A DNA stretch of 64,000 nucleotides from Pseudomonas mohnii (GTDB lineage Bacteria > Pseudomonadota > Gammaproteobacteria > Pseudomonadales > Pseudomonadaceae): NCBI RefSeq assembly GCF_900105115.1, contig NZ_FNRV01000001.1, positions 992,001-1,056,000 on the forward strand, read 5' to 3'. The translations under genes and the position numbers were made by a program. Below, in pieces: positions 16,853-25,423 of the stretch. The notes below the pieces were generated by a model. That model was not told where the DNA came from. It worked only from the letters and a program-made list of their open reading frames with translations, and did not search any database. The first letter of the stretch is position 1, and every line of letters begins with the position of its first letter.

Positions 16853-18348
16853 TGAACGCCAACGCGATTGCAACCCCGCAGGACGGTGGTGCGCGCTCGC
16901 TCAGGTTCGCCGCGCTGCTAGCGACCTACATGCAGTCGGCGAACCTGCCCTTGCCGAACTCGGCACTGCGGTTTATCCAGGGCAGCCTGTCGATGACCGA
17001 CGACCAGGCCGGGTGGATATTCACCGCGTACCTCGGTGCCAGCGCCATCACCCTGCCGCTTGCACAGTGGCTTGCCGGGCGATTTGGCGTGAAGCTCGTG
17101 TACCAGGCTGCGATCGTTCTGCTCATCGTGGGCTTGTGGCTCGCCACGGCTGCAACGACGCCACTGGAATTCGTCGGCGCGCGGATCGTTCAGGGCATTG
17201 CCAGCGGCGTGTTGGGGCCGCTCTCCATGGGGATTTCCCTGGAGACGCTGCCACCGGCACGGCGGCCGAAATTTGGCGCGGTGTTCACGGCCGTTGTGCT
17301 CCTGGGCATTGCCACCGGCCCGACGGTCGGCGGTTGGCTCAGCGAATACCACGGCTGGCGCTCGATGTTCTACGCCAGCATTCCGCTGTCAGTGTTCATC
17401 TTTCTGGTGGTGGCACTGCTGCTGGCGGAGAAAAAGGCCGAGACAAAACCGCCGTATGACTTCTTCGGCTTCGGCACCTTCACCCTGAGCATGATCGGCC
17501 TGCAAATGCTCCTCGACCGGGGTGAGCGCCTGGACTGGTTTGCCTCGACCGAGATCTGGATCGAAGCGATCGCTTTTGTGCTGGGGATGTACCTGTTTGT
17601 CGTGCACGTGCTGACGACCAAGGTGCATTTCATCAACAAGAGCCTGCTCAGGGATCGCAACTTCGTGCTGTCGACGGTGATCTTTTTCGCCCTTGGCGTC
17701 GTGCTGTTGTCGACCATGGCGCTGACCTCGCCAATGCTGGACGAAATACTCGGCTATCCGCCCGTCACCACAGGCTTGATGACGCTGCCACGCGGTGCGG
17801 GGCTTGTCGGGTCGTTCATCCTGATGAGCCGTTACTCCGATCGATACGACCAACGCCTGTTCGTGGCGGCGGGCATTGCACTGGTGGCGTATGCCAACTG
17901 GATGATGCTCGGTTATTCGCCGTTGATGGACTGGTCGCCGGTGGCGATTGCCGGGGCCATCCAGGGGATCGGCCTGGGCATCTTGATGCCGTCGATCAGC
18001 AAAGTGGCGTTCAACACCCTCGACCCCAAGTTACGTCCGGAAGGCACCGGTTTCTTCAATCTGATGCGCGCTTATGGCAGCACCCTGGGCGTTGCGGTCG
18101 TGCAGTTGTACTTCTTCAACAATACCCAGGCGATGCACATGGCGCTGGCCAGCAACCTGACGCCTTATCGCGCCGCTGCGCATTCGCTGGTGTCGGCCCC
18201 CTTGCCGGCGCTGGCGGGGCTCAACGAAATGATCACCGGCCAGGCCGCGTTCATCGCCGTGCTCGACCAGTTCAAGATTTTGATGGTGGTGATGCTGGTG
18301 GTGAGTCCGCTGGTTGTCTTTCTTCGTAAACCCGTTTCGACCAACTAG
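16852..18348 (+). CDS. DHA2-family MFS efflux transporter (EmrB-like)
   Basis: 498 residues with about 14 membrane helices. The DHA2 pattern is clear: GWIFTAYLGASAITLPLAQWLAGRFG near residues 45-70 (motif A region) and PTVGGWLSEYHGWRSMFY near 155 (motif C region). The ATG overlaps the stop of the adaptor gene (TGATGA). It would export hydrophobic drugs, aromatic acids or siderophore-like compounds by proton antiport; the substrate is unknown. Confidence 0.88.
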   Translation: MNANAIATPQDGGARSLRFAALLATYMQSANLPLPNSALRFIQGSLSMTDDQAGWIFTAYLGASAITLPLAQWLAGRFGVKLVYQAAIVLLIVGLWLATAATTPLEFVGARIVQGIASGVLGPLSMGISLETLPPARRPKFGAVFTAVVLLGIATGPTVGGWLSEYHGWRSMFYASIPLSVFIFLVVALLLAEKKAETKPPYDFFGFGTFTLSMIGLQMLLDRGERLDWFASTEIWIEAIAFVLGMYLFVVHVLTTKVHFINKSLLRDRNFVLSTVIFFALGVVLLSTMALTSPMLDEILGYPPVTTGLMTLPRGAGLVGSFILMSRYSDRYDQRLFVAAGIALVAYANWMMLGYSPLMDWSPVAIAGAIQGIGLGILMPSISKVAFNTLDPKLRPEGTGFFNLMRAYGSTLGVAVVQLYFFNNTQAMHMALASNLTPYRAAAHSLVSAPLPALAGLNEMITGQAAFIAVLDQFKILMVVMLVVSPLVVFLRKPVSTN

Positions 18349-18367
18349 TTTTCGTGGAGTGTGCCAA

Positions 18368-19840
18368 ATGAAATCCCGTCATCTGTTCCCAACGAAAATC
18401 AGTGCGCTGTCGACCCTGATCTTCCTGTCCGCCTGCACCGTCGGTCCTGACTTCAAATCCCCTGCCCCCAGCACCTCGCAGCACTATGACCAACAGGCCG
18501 AGCAGCGTCTTGGCCAGGGCCGCAACAAGCCCGGTGAACAGCGCATCGAACTGGGCAAAAAGGTCGGCGGTGAGTGGTGGTCAGCCTTTCGCTCGCCAAA
18601 ACTCGATCAGGTGGTGCGCCGTGCCATCGACGGCAATCTTGAACTGGTAGCCGCCGACGCCACGATCCGCCAGGCCGCCTCCTCTGTCGCCGCGGCGGAG
18701 GGCGCCCTGTATCCGCAAGTCGATTTCGGTGCCCAGGCGGGCCGTGCACGGACGCACAATGCCAAGGACCCTTCGATCTCCAACTTCTATGCGATTGGTC
18801 CGCGGGTGGGTTTCGACCTTGACGTGTTCGGCGGTAACAAGCGCCAGGTCGAAGAACAGCAAGCCTTCACCGATCTACAGAAGCATCGCTACGAAGCGGC
18901 GTACCTGACCCTGACCGGCGATGTCGCCAGCCAGGCATTGCTGGTGGCCTCGGCCAACGCGCAGATGCGTGCCGTCGAGAAACTGCTGGCCAACGACACC
19001 AAGAACCTCGAACTGGTGCGCATGGCCCACGCCAATGGCAGCACCACACAGATCGATGTGTCGCTGGCCGAAACCCGGCTCGCTCAAGACCGCACGCTGT
19101 TGCCCCCCCTCGCCCAGCAACGCGATTCGGCACGCCATGCGCTGTCGGTCCTGACCGGCAAAGGCCCCGCTGACTGGATCGCGCCGGACTTCGATCTGGC
19201 CGAGTTCGCCTTGCCGTCCAACGTGCCCGTCAGTTTGCCCTCGGAAATGGCCCACGACCGGCCGGACATCTTGCAGGCGGAGGCTGAACTGCATATCGCC
19301 AATGCGGCCGTTGGCGTGGCCACGGCCAACCTCTATCCCCATGTCACGCTGTCCGCGTCACTGGCGCAGGCCGCTTCGGGCAACGGCGGCGCAGCGCTCT
19401 GGGGCTTCGCCGCGGGCATCGCCGGGCCGATCTTCGATGGCGGCACGCTCAAGGCTGAACGCCAGGCGGCCATCGACGGCTACAAGGCAACGCTGGCCGG
19501 CTACCAACAGACCGTCATCACGTCGTTCGGCCAGGTCGCGGACACCTTGCAGGCCATCAACCACGACGCCGAGGAAAACCTCGCCCAGGAAGATGCAATG
19601 CGGGCCGCCGAGACCAGTTTGCGCCTGAACCAGCAAGCCTACGCGCAAGGCGAGAACAGCATCCTCCAGGTACTGGAAGCGGAGCGTGCCTATGAACAGG
19701 CGCTGCTGGGGCAGATCCGGGTGAAGACCGCGCAATACCTCGACACCGTGCGTTTGTTTGTTGCACTCGGCGGTAACTCCGTCGGCGTGTTCGAGCAACG
19801 ACTGGCCTCTCGCGACGAACGAAAACCTTCATACCAGTAG
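18368..19840 (+). CDS. Outer-membrane efflux lipoprotein (OprM/NodT family)
   Basis: 490 residues with a lipoprotein signal peptide. The lipobox is FLSACTVGPDF, with acylated Cys at about residue 23. Two repeated OEP domains rich in coiled coil follow (residues 60-260 and 270-480), including the family phrase HDRPDILQAEAEL. ATG 18368 follows GTGGAGTGTGCCAA. It completes the tripartite pump with the two upstream genes as the TolC-like channel. Confidence 0.9.
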   Translation: MKSRHLFPTKISALSTLIFLSACTVGPDFKSPAPSTSQHYDQQAEQRLGQGRNKPGEQRIELGKKVGGEWWSAFRSPKLDQVVRRAIDGNLELVAADATIRQAASSVAAAEGALYPQVDFGAQAGRARTHNAKDPSISNFYAIGPRVGFDLDVFGGNKRQVEEQQAFTDLQKHRYEAAYLTLTGDVASQALLVASANAQMRAVEKLLANDTKNLELVRMAHANGSTTQIDVSLAETRLAQDRTLLPPLAQQRDSARHALSVLTGKGPADWIAPDFDLAEFALPSNVPVSLPSEMAHDRPDILQAEAELHIANAAVGVATANLYPHVTLSASLAQAASGNGGAALWGFAAGIAGPIFDGGTLKAERQAAIDGYKATLAGYQQTVITSFGQVADTLQAINHDAEENLAQEDAMRAAETSLRLNQQAYAQGENSILQVLEAERAYEQALLGQIRVKTAQYLDTVRLFVALGGNSVGVFEQRLASRDERKPSYQ

Positions 19841-19919
19841 CGCCGCCGCGCATTCATGAACACTTAAACGAATGGTCACTTGCCCATGCGGCCGTGGCCC
19901 CAGGCACTGGAGTAGAGAC

Positions 19920-20870
19920 ATGTCTTACGAACCCATTTTCGATGCACTTCGCGAAACCCGGTTTCCCCTGATCAACGGCTCCGGCGACATACCGGCCGTT
20001 GGCTTCGGTACGTTGTTCAAGGATCTGAGCGTGACCACCCAGGCGATCACGCACGCACTGGAAACAGGCTTTCGCCATTTCGATTGCGCTGAACGTTATC
20101 GAAATGAAGACAGGGTCGGCGTGGCCTTCAAAGCGTTCCTGGAGACAGGCAAGGCCCGGCGCGAAGACCTGTTCGTCACCACCAAACTGTGGAACACCAA
20201 CCATCGTCCCGAGCGGGTGTTGCCCGCGTTCGAGGCCAGCTGCCGGCGCCTGCAAGTCGACTACATCGACTGCTACCTCATCCATACGCCCTTTGCCTTC
20301 CAGCCCGGCGACGACCAGGACCCACGAGACGCATTCGGGCATGTCATCTATGACGGCGGCGTGACCCTGATAGAGACCTGGCGGGCAATGGAGCGCCTGG
20401 TGGATGAAGGCCGGTGCAAGTCCATTGGTTTGTCCGATATCACCCTGCAAGCCTTAAAAGAGATCGTCGCCCAGGCGCGGATCAAACCCGCCGTGGTGCA
20501 GGTCGAGTCCCACCCTTATCTGCCCGAATGGGAACTGCTCGAATTCTGTCAGGCCCACGGAATCATCGTTCTGGCGTTTGCGCCACTGGGCCATGGCATG
20601 GAGCCGAACGTGCTGGAAGACGAGGTCATTACCGGCATTGCCCGGCGTCTGCAAAAGAGCCCGGCGCAAGTCGCACTGGCCTGGTCGGTACAGCGCGGCG
20701 TCGCTTTTCTGACCACCTCTGCAACACTGAGCCATATTCGCGAGAACTTTGATATTGCAACCCTGCCCCATCGGGCCATGCATGAAATCCGTCAGGATAT
20801 TACGACGCGGATACGCTTCAATTCGGTGGTGGAAACCGGCGTACCGGGATTCATCCCGCGCAAGAAGTAA
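19920..20870 (+). CDS. Aldo/keto reductase
   Basis: A 316-residue (alpha/beta)8 NADPH-dependent oxidoreductase. The catalytic tetrad is visible: Asp and Tyr in FDCAERY, Lys in VTTKLW, His in YLIHTP. The cofactor loop near the C-terminus is partly recognisable (FLTTSATLSHIREN). ATG 19920 follows CTGGAG. It lies 79 nt after the efflux operon on the same strand and may be cotranscribed with it. A strong terminator separates it from the following LysR gene. Substrate unknown; small aldehydes or ketones are typical. Confidence 0.87.
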   Translation: MSYEPIFDALRETRFPLINGSGDIPAVGFGTLFKDLSVTTQAITHALETGFRHFDCAERYRNEDRVGVAFKAFLETGKARREDLFVTTKLWNTNHRPERVLPAFEASCRRLQVDYIDCYLIHTPFAFQPGDDQDPRDAFGHVIYDGGVTLIETWRAMERLVDEGRCKSIGLSDITLQALKEIVAQARIKPAVVQVESHPYLPEWELLEFCQAHGIIVLAFAPLGHGMEPNVLEDEVITGIARRLQKSPAQVALAWSVQRGVAFLTTSATLSHIRENFDIATLPHRAMHEIRQDITTRIRFNSVVETGVPGFIPRKK

Positions 20871-20881
20871 CACGCGACGAG

Positions 20882-20910
20882 GGGCGGCCCAGTGCCGGGC
20901 CGCCCTTTTC
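20882..20910 (+). terminator. Rho-independent terminator
   Basis: GGGCGGCCC, a 6-nt loop, GGGCCGCCC, then TTTTC directly after the aldo/keto reductase stop. This ends the efflux/reductase transcription unit. Confidence 0.85.
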
Positions 20911-20933
20911 TACATTTCTGTGAGGTGGAAACG

Positions 20934-21878
20934 ATGGATGTTCTCCAGACCATGCGCTTCTTTACGGCCGTCGCCCAGAGCGGCAGCTTTACGGCGGCGG
21001 CGCTGCTGTTGGACACCACCACGACTAACGTTTCCAAAGCGGTTTCCAGCCTGGAGGCCAGGCTGCACACACGCCTGATCAACCGCACGACCCGCCGCCT
21101 GGCGTTGACCGAAGCCGGGATACGCTATTTGCAGCGCTGCGAGAAAATCCTCGAAGAGATCCGTGAAGCCGAAGAGGAAGCCGGCATCGCGCAATTCGAT
21201 CCCAAGGGCAGGCTGAAAATTCACGCGATGTCAGCCATCGGCAATCATTACGTAATCGACGCGATCGCCCGCTACAGGGAAATTCATCCTTCGGTACTGT
21301 TCGATCTGACACTGACCAATCGACTGCCGGACATGATCGAAGAAGGCTATGACATGTCGATTGTGCTGGCGCGGGAGCTGCCCGATTCGGGGTTTGTCGC
21401 TCAGCGGCTTGGCACGACTTACAGCATTCTCTGCGCGTCGCCGGCCTACCTGAACAAACGCGGAACGCCCGACTCGCCGGGTGCGCTTCATGCTCATGAT
21501 TGTCTGAGAATCGTCAACACGGTCATGCCGGTTGAAAACTGGGTATTCGAGGGGCCCGAAGGGATGGAGACGATCAATACGCCCGAGTCGTCCTTTCACG
21601 TCAACACCGCCGATGCCATGACGGTCGCCCTCACCACCGGAATGGGGATCGGTGTTCAGCCTATAGCCTCCGCCGTCGCCGGACTCAGGGCAGGCACGCT
21701 GGTGCGCGTACTGTCGGACTATCACTTTGAAGCGTTGAGTGTGTTTGCCATCTACCCGTCACGAAAATACGTGGACGCGAAAATAAAGACCTGGGTGGAG
21801 TTTCTTAAACACCACATCCCCGACTTGTTGGCAGCCGATGAAAAAATCGTCAGCCAATCAGAACATCGGTTTGGCTAG
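20934..21878 (+). CDS. LysR-family transcriptional regulator
   Basis: 314 residues with a typical N-terminal winged helix (MDVLQTMRFFTAVAQSGSFT, LDTTTTNVSKAVSSLEARLH) and a periplasmic-binding-protein-like effector domain. ATG 20934 has TGAGGTGG upstream. It sits behind a terminator, so it is its own unit. Its target is not evident; the upstream reductase gene or a distant operon are both possible. Confidence 0.87.
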   Translation: MDVLQTMRFFTAVAQSGSFTAAALLLDTTTTNVSKAVSSLEARLHTRLINRTTRRLALTEAGIRYLQRCEKILEEIREAEEEAGIAQFDPKGRLKIHAMSAIGNHYVIDAIARYREIHPSVLFDLTLTNRLPDMIEEGYDMSIVLARELPDSGFVAQRLGTTYSILCASPAYLNKRGTPDSPGALHAHDCLRIVNTVMPVENWVFEGPEGMETINTPESSFHVNTADAMTVALTTGMGIGVQPIASAVAGLRAGTLVRVLSDYHFEALSVFAIYPSRKYVDAKIKTWVEFLKHHIPDLLAADEKIVSQSEHRFG

Positions 21879-21922
21879 TGCCGCCGCAATGGAGTGTCGA
21901 CCCTCCATCGTCTGCACCGCAC

Positions 21923-22183
21923 TCAACCGTTCGAGCATCCAGCGCCCATCACTTGATACTGCAGCACGTGGCGTTGACCGCTGGAGTCTTCGTAGGTCAT
22001 TTGCGCCGGTACCGGGCCACAGTCATTCGGGATATCGGTCACGGCAATGACCTTGTGAATGTCGAGTGGCGTCGAGTAGGTGTAGGGTTCAACAGGTGTG
22101 GCCGTTGCCGGGGTTTGACCCGCAAAGGCCGGCGCGCCGAGGCTGCCAAGGGCCATAAAAATCGCAACTTTTGCCAAGTTCAT
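21923..22183 (-). CDS. DUF2790 small secreted protein
   Basis: 86 residues with a signal peptide ending near PAFA. A compact domain follows: YTYSTPLDIHKV, a Cys (NDCG), AQMTYEDS and a second Cys near the C-terminus. It is clearly paralogous to the DUF2790 protein at 44898-45161 (same order of YxYxTxLDIxKV, Cys, AQxTYxDS, Cys). A disulfide between the two cysteines is likely in the periplasm. Function unknown; the family is largely restricted to Pseudomonas. ATG 22183 has GGTGA upstream; a longer frame from 22240 lacks a signal-like start. Confidence 0.75.
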   Translation of the reverse strand: MNLAKVAIFMALGSLGAPAFAGQTPATATPVEPYTYSTPLDIHKVIAVTDIPNDCGPVPAQMTYEDSSGQRHVLQYQVMGAGCSNG

Positions 22184-22386
22184 GATGTTCACCGTCTCGT
22201 TCAAGGTATGTTTGTTTGGACCTCGCGAACCAAGGGCCATCTACGCCCTTGGTTCAGCGGGTAGAGACGATGCTAAGTGTTTACCACTCCCCTAAATAGC
22301 TGCCTTGCGGACATACACTGTTGTCAGATTGCGCATAATGGCGCCGCACAGGGGTAGAGTCCGCCACTCAAACACCCGCATTCCGC

Positions 22387-23727
22387 TCAACCTTCGAGCG
22401 GTGCCACCACGGGTAACCAGACGCACACTTCAAAACCATCCGACCGGCCCGTCGCAGGCGAGACCAGCACCATTCTTGCGTTGACCCCTTCGACAATGGT
22501 CCTGGCAATCGCCAGCCCCAACCCTGAACCGCTGGCCTCGCTGTTGCCCCGCACAAATCGCTCGGTCAAGCGCTGCAATACCGGTTCCGGCACGGCCGGG
22601 CCAACATTGATCACCCGCAGCAGCGCCGACTCGGACAAACTCACTTCGACCGGCTGATCGGCCGCGCCGTACTTCAGTGCGTTCTCGATCAAATTGCGCA
22701 ACAGGACGCCGAAGGCATCCGGGTCGATGGCCGCATACACGCTGGCCTGTGCTGGAAGCCGCAACTCGACCCTGCCTCCGCTGCTGTGGTTCCACTCATC
22801 GACCACATGGGCCAGCAGCGGAATCAGATCCTGCGGCGTTTCAGACAACAGCCCGCCGCCCTCGGCCTTGGCCAGCTGCATGAGTTTTTCCGACAGCCGC
22901 GCCAATTCGCGCAACGAGTTTTCGATCTTCGCCGCCCGCGCCCGCATGGGGCCTTCTGGCGCTTCGTGGCGCAAGCGCTGAATCTGCGCGAGCGTCGCCG
23001 CCAGTGGCGTGCGCAGTTCATGGGCACTGTTGGCGGTAAAGCTGCGCTCGGCCTCCAGGGCCTTGCGAAAACGCTCCAGCAAATGATTGACCGCTTCGGC
23101 CAGCGGATCGATTTCCGCCGGCAGGCGCGCCACCTTGATCGGCGACAGATCGCCGACACCCCGAGCCTCCACGGCCCGCCGATAGGCCATCACACTGCGC
23201 AGGCTGATGCGCACAAACAACCAGATGCCCAAGAGGCTGATGGGGATCAGTGCCAATAACGGCAGCAACAGGGCAAACAAGGCTTCCCGTGCCGCTTCAC
23301 GACGATGGCCCAAGGGTTCGGCGATCTCGATATACACCGTCTCGCGCAACGCACTGGCCCCGTACAAACGGTATTTTTCCGTCGTCGTGAAACCTTCCGC
23401 CGGTTGCTTGCTGAAGATGTCCGGGTTGGCGTCGTGGGACTGCATCAGGATCTGCCCCTTGCCATCACGGACCAGGTACGTCAGGTATTCCTTGTGGGTT
23501 TTCAGCGGGGCGACATGCTGTGCATCGCGGGGCTCTTCACGGTTGCTGATTTCCAACACGGCCAACGGCAGGATGCGTTGCGCGGTTTCTTCCAGCGCGC
23601 TGTCGAACGCCTCGTTCAACTCATGCTGCACCACCAGCCAGGTGCCAACCGTCGCCCCCAGCCAGAGCAGGGTCATGCCCAATGTCAGTCCGATGCCCAG
23701 GCGCTTCTGCAGGCTTGATGACTTCAT
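22387..23727 (-). CDS. Sensor histidine kinase (QseC/PmrB-like)
   Basis: 446 residues. Two membrane helices flank a ~130-residue periplasmic sensor (about 30-165). A HAMP-like linker follows, then the dimerisation domain with the phospho-accepting His in SAHELRTPLAA, and a HATPase with N box NLIENALKYG and G box GSGLGLAIA. Its ATG overlaps the stop of the response regulator gene (ATGA). The pair diverges from the PepSY/DUF2271/reductase/ApbE genes and probably controls them. The signal is unknown; iron or redox is the contextual guess. Confidence 0.88.
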   Translation of the reverse strand: MKSSSLQKRLGIGLTLGMTLLWLGATVGTWLVVQHELNEAFDSALEETAQRILPLAVLEISNREEPRDAQHVAPLKTHKEYLTYLVRDGKGQILMQSHDANPDIFSKQPAEGFTTTEKYRLYGASALRETVYIEIAEPLGHRREAAREALFALLLPLLALIPISLLGIWLFVRISLRSVMAYRRAVEARGVGDLSPIKVARLPAEIDPLAEAVNHLLERFRKALEAERSFTANSAHELRTPLAATLAQIQRLRHEAPEGPMRARAAKIENSLRELARLSEKLMQLAKAEGGGLLSETPQDLIPLLAHVVDEWNHSSGGRVELRLPAQASVYAAIDPDAFGVLLRNLIENALKYGAADQPVEVSLSESALLRVINVGPAVPEPVLQRLTERFVRGNSEASGSGLGLAIARTIVEGVNARMVLVSPATGRSDGFEVCVWLPVVAPLEG

Positions 23728-24383
23728 GCGGACATCAGCCGATAACCCATGCCGCGCACGGTTTCAATCAGGTCACGCCCAAGTTTCTTGCGCAGCCGGC
23801 TGATGTAGACCTCGATGGTATTGCTCTCGATTTCAGCGCCAAAGGCATAAAGCCGCTCTTCGAGTTGCGACTTGGACAACAACGCGCTGGGCCGCTGGAC
23901 GAAGGCCTCGAACAATGCCCATTCACGCGCCGTCAGGTCCACGGTCACGCCTGCTCGCTGCACCGTGCGCGCACTGATGTCGACCTGCAGCTCGCCCAGT
24001 TTGATTTGCGGGTTGGGGTTGCCGCTGTAGCGCCGGGCCACCGCCGCCACGCGGGCAGACAGCTCGAACAGGTCGAACGGCTTGACCAGATAGTCATCGG
24101 CCCCGGCATTGAGACCGGCGATGCGGTCGGAGATCTGATCCTGGGCGGTCAGGATGATCACGGGGGTCACATCCCCGGCCGCGCGCTGCTGGCGCAAAAA
24201 ATCCAGCCCACGGCCGTCGGGCAGCATCAGGTCCAGCAGGATCAAGTCATAAGGCGTGGTGCGCACACTGTTGCGCGCGTGCTCAAGGCGCTGCACCCAA
24301 TCCACGGCATGGCCATCGTCGGCGATCTGCTCGCGCACCGCATCCCCCAGCCCCGGTGCATCCTCGACCAATAAAACCCGCAT
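23724..24383 (-). CDS. OmpR-family response regulator (QseB/PmrA-like)
   Basis: 219 residues. The receiver domain has acidic pocket VEDAP, phospho-Asp in LILLDLMLPDG and Lys in LVKPFDLFEL. The C-terminal winged helix includes SKSQLEERLYAFGAEIESNTIEVYISRLRKK, typical of the QseB/PmrA branch. ATG 24383 has AGGAGGT, a near-perfect Shine-Dalgarno; an earlier ATG at 24416 has none. First gene of the regulator-kinase pair. Confidence 0.9.
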   Translation of the reverse strand: MRVLLVEDAPGLGDAVREQIADDGHAVDWVQRLEHARNSVRTTPYDLILLDLMLPDGRGLDFLRQQRAAGDVTPVIILTAQDQISDRIAGLNAGADDYLVKPFDLFELSARVAAVARRYSGNPNPQIKLGELQVDISARTVQRAGVTVDLTAREWALFEAFVQRPSALLSKSQLEERLYAFGAEIESNTIEVYISRLRKKLGRDLIETVRGMGYRLMSA

Positions 24384-24515
24384 CTGGCACCTCCTGTGAT
24401 GTTTGACGTATAGCACCTTAATCGCCGCACCTGACGCGAATCTGAAGATTCAGCTGGTTGTCAGGATTGTGCTTTAGGGTATGCCACAGACGCCGCCAAC
24501 GGCAGGAGACAGATC

Positions 24516-24839
24516 ATGAAATCAGGTTTTATTGCCAGTGCCGTGCTGCTGAGTCTTTCGCTCAGTGGTTATGCGGTGGCCGACGAAGACTGCAGCGACC
24601 CGGTCTCCGACTGGCAGCCGCGCGAAACGTTGCGCCAGCAGGTTCAGCAGCAATTTGGCTGGAGCGTGCAGCGCATCAAGGTCGACGACGGCTGTTACGA
24701 AATCCGCGGCCTGGATCGCAAGGGCAACGCGATCGAAGCCAGTTACTCACCGGCATCCCTGCATCTGCGCAAGCTGGAGATCCGCTTCAAGGACGACGGC
24801 GATGCCGGGGATTACCTCACTCACCCCGTTACCGAATGA
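24516..24839 (+). CDS. PepSY-domain periplasmic protein
   Basis: 107 residues with a signal peptide (cleavage near GYAVA). A single PepSY-like domain includes LRQQVQQQFGWSVQRIKVDDGCYEIRGLDRKGN. Proteins of this size next to QseBC-like systems are often strongly induced by their own two-component pair and may modulate the sensor. It opens the plus-strand unit that goes on to DUF2271, the flavoreductase and ApbE. Start has GGCAGGAG upstream. Confidence 0.8.
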   Translation: MKSGFIASAVLLSLSLSGYAVADEDCSDPVSDWQPRETLRQQVQQQFGWSVQRIKVDDGCYEIRGLDRKGNAIEASYSPASLHLRKLEIRFKDDGDAGDYLTHPVTE

Positions 24840-24927
24840 CGACCTGCCGAGCATTTATTCCCGGGTTTCAGGTTGCTGTCAGCAAGCAGGTTCAGGCTCT
24901 CGACCTGACGATCAAAAGGACATTCCC

Positions 24928-25398
24928 ATGAAAAAGATCATTGCAGCTACATGCCTCGCCGGCGCCATTGCCCTGCCGGGCCTCGCCCAGGCCCGGGAAG
25001 TCACCCTGACCACTCAACTCAAGGACTACAGCGGTAATGGCGCCTATCTGGCGATTTATGTCACCGATGGCAATGGCCAATACCAGAAAACCCTCTGGGT
25101 CGCCGGCAAAAAGGCCAAGTACTACAAGCACTTGGGCGATTGGGCCCGCGGTAGCGGGATGAACCCGAGCGAGTTTGACGGCGTCAGCGGTGCCAGCGTC
25201 GGCAGCGGACGCACGCTCAAAGTCAGCGTTGAACTGGCGGATACGTTGATCGATGCCGGTTACCAGATCCGAATTGACAGTGCCGTCGAAGACAAACGTG
25301 ACGTTCGCGCCGATGTCAGTGTCCCGCTGACCTCCAAAGGCGCCGGCAAGCCGGCAGCCGGCAGCACCTACGTCGAGTCCTTTACCTACGATCTGTAG
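24928..25398 (+). CDS. DUF2271 periplasmic protein with flavinylation-like motif
   Basis: 156 residues with a signal peptide (cleavage near LAQA) and a beta-sandwich DUF2271-type domain (YLAIYVTDGNGQYQKTLWV). Residues 84-90 are DGVSGAS, matching the D-x-x-S/T-G-A-S/T site where ApbE attaches FMN, with Ser90 as the predicted acceptor. An ApbE gene lies two genes downstream, which makes covalent flavinylation a strong inference. It would act as an extracytosolic electron carrier for the membrane reductase encoded next. ATG 24928 is preceded by AAAAGGA. Confidence 0.78.
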   Translation: MKKIIAATCLAGAIALPGLAQAREVTLTTQLKDYSGNGAYLAIYVTDGNGQYQKTLWVAGKKAKYYKHLGDWARGSGMNPSEFDGVSGASVGSGRTLKVSVELADTLIDAGYQIRIDSAVEDKRDVRADVSVPLTSKGAGKPAAGSTYVESFTYDL

Positions 25399-25423
25399 CA
25401 CCCGCCCAATCCGGAGGCTGAAC

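Noticed and set aside
22040..23727. PmrA/QseB box (CTTAAG-type) upstream of the PepSY gene
   Set aside because: Only a CTGAAGATTCAG palindrome near 24444 is present; it does not match the known box well enough to call.
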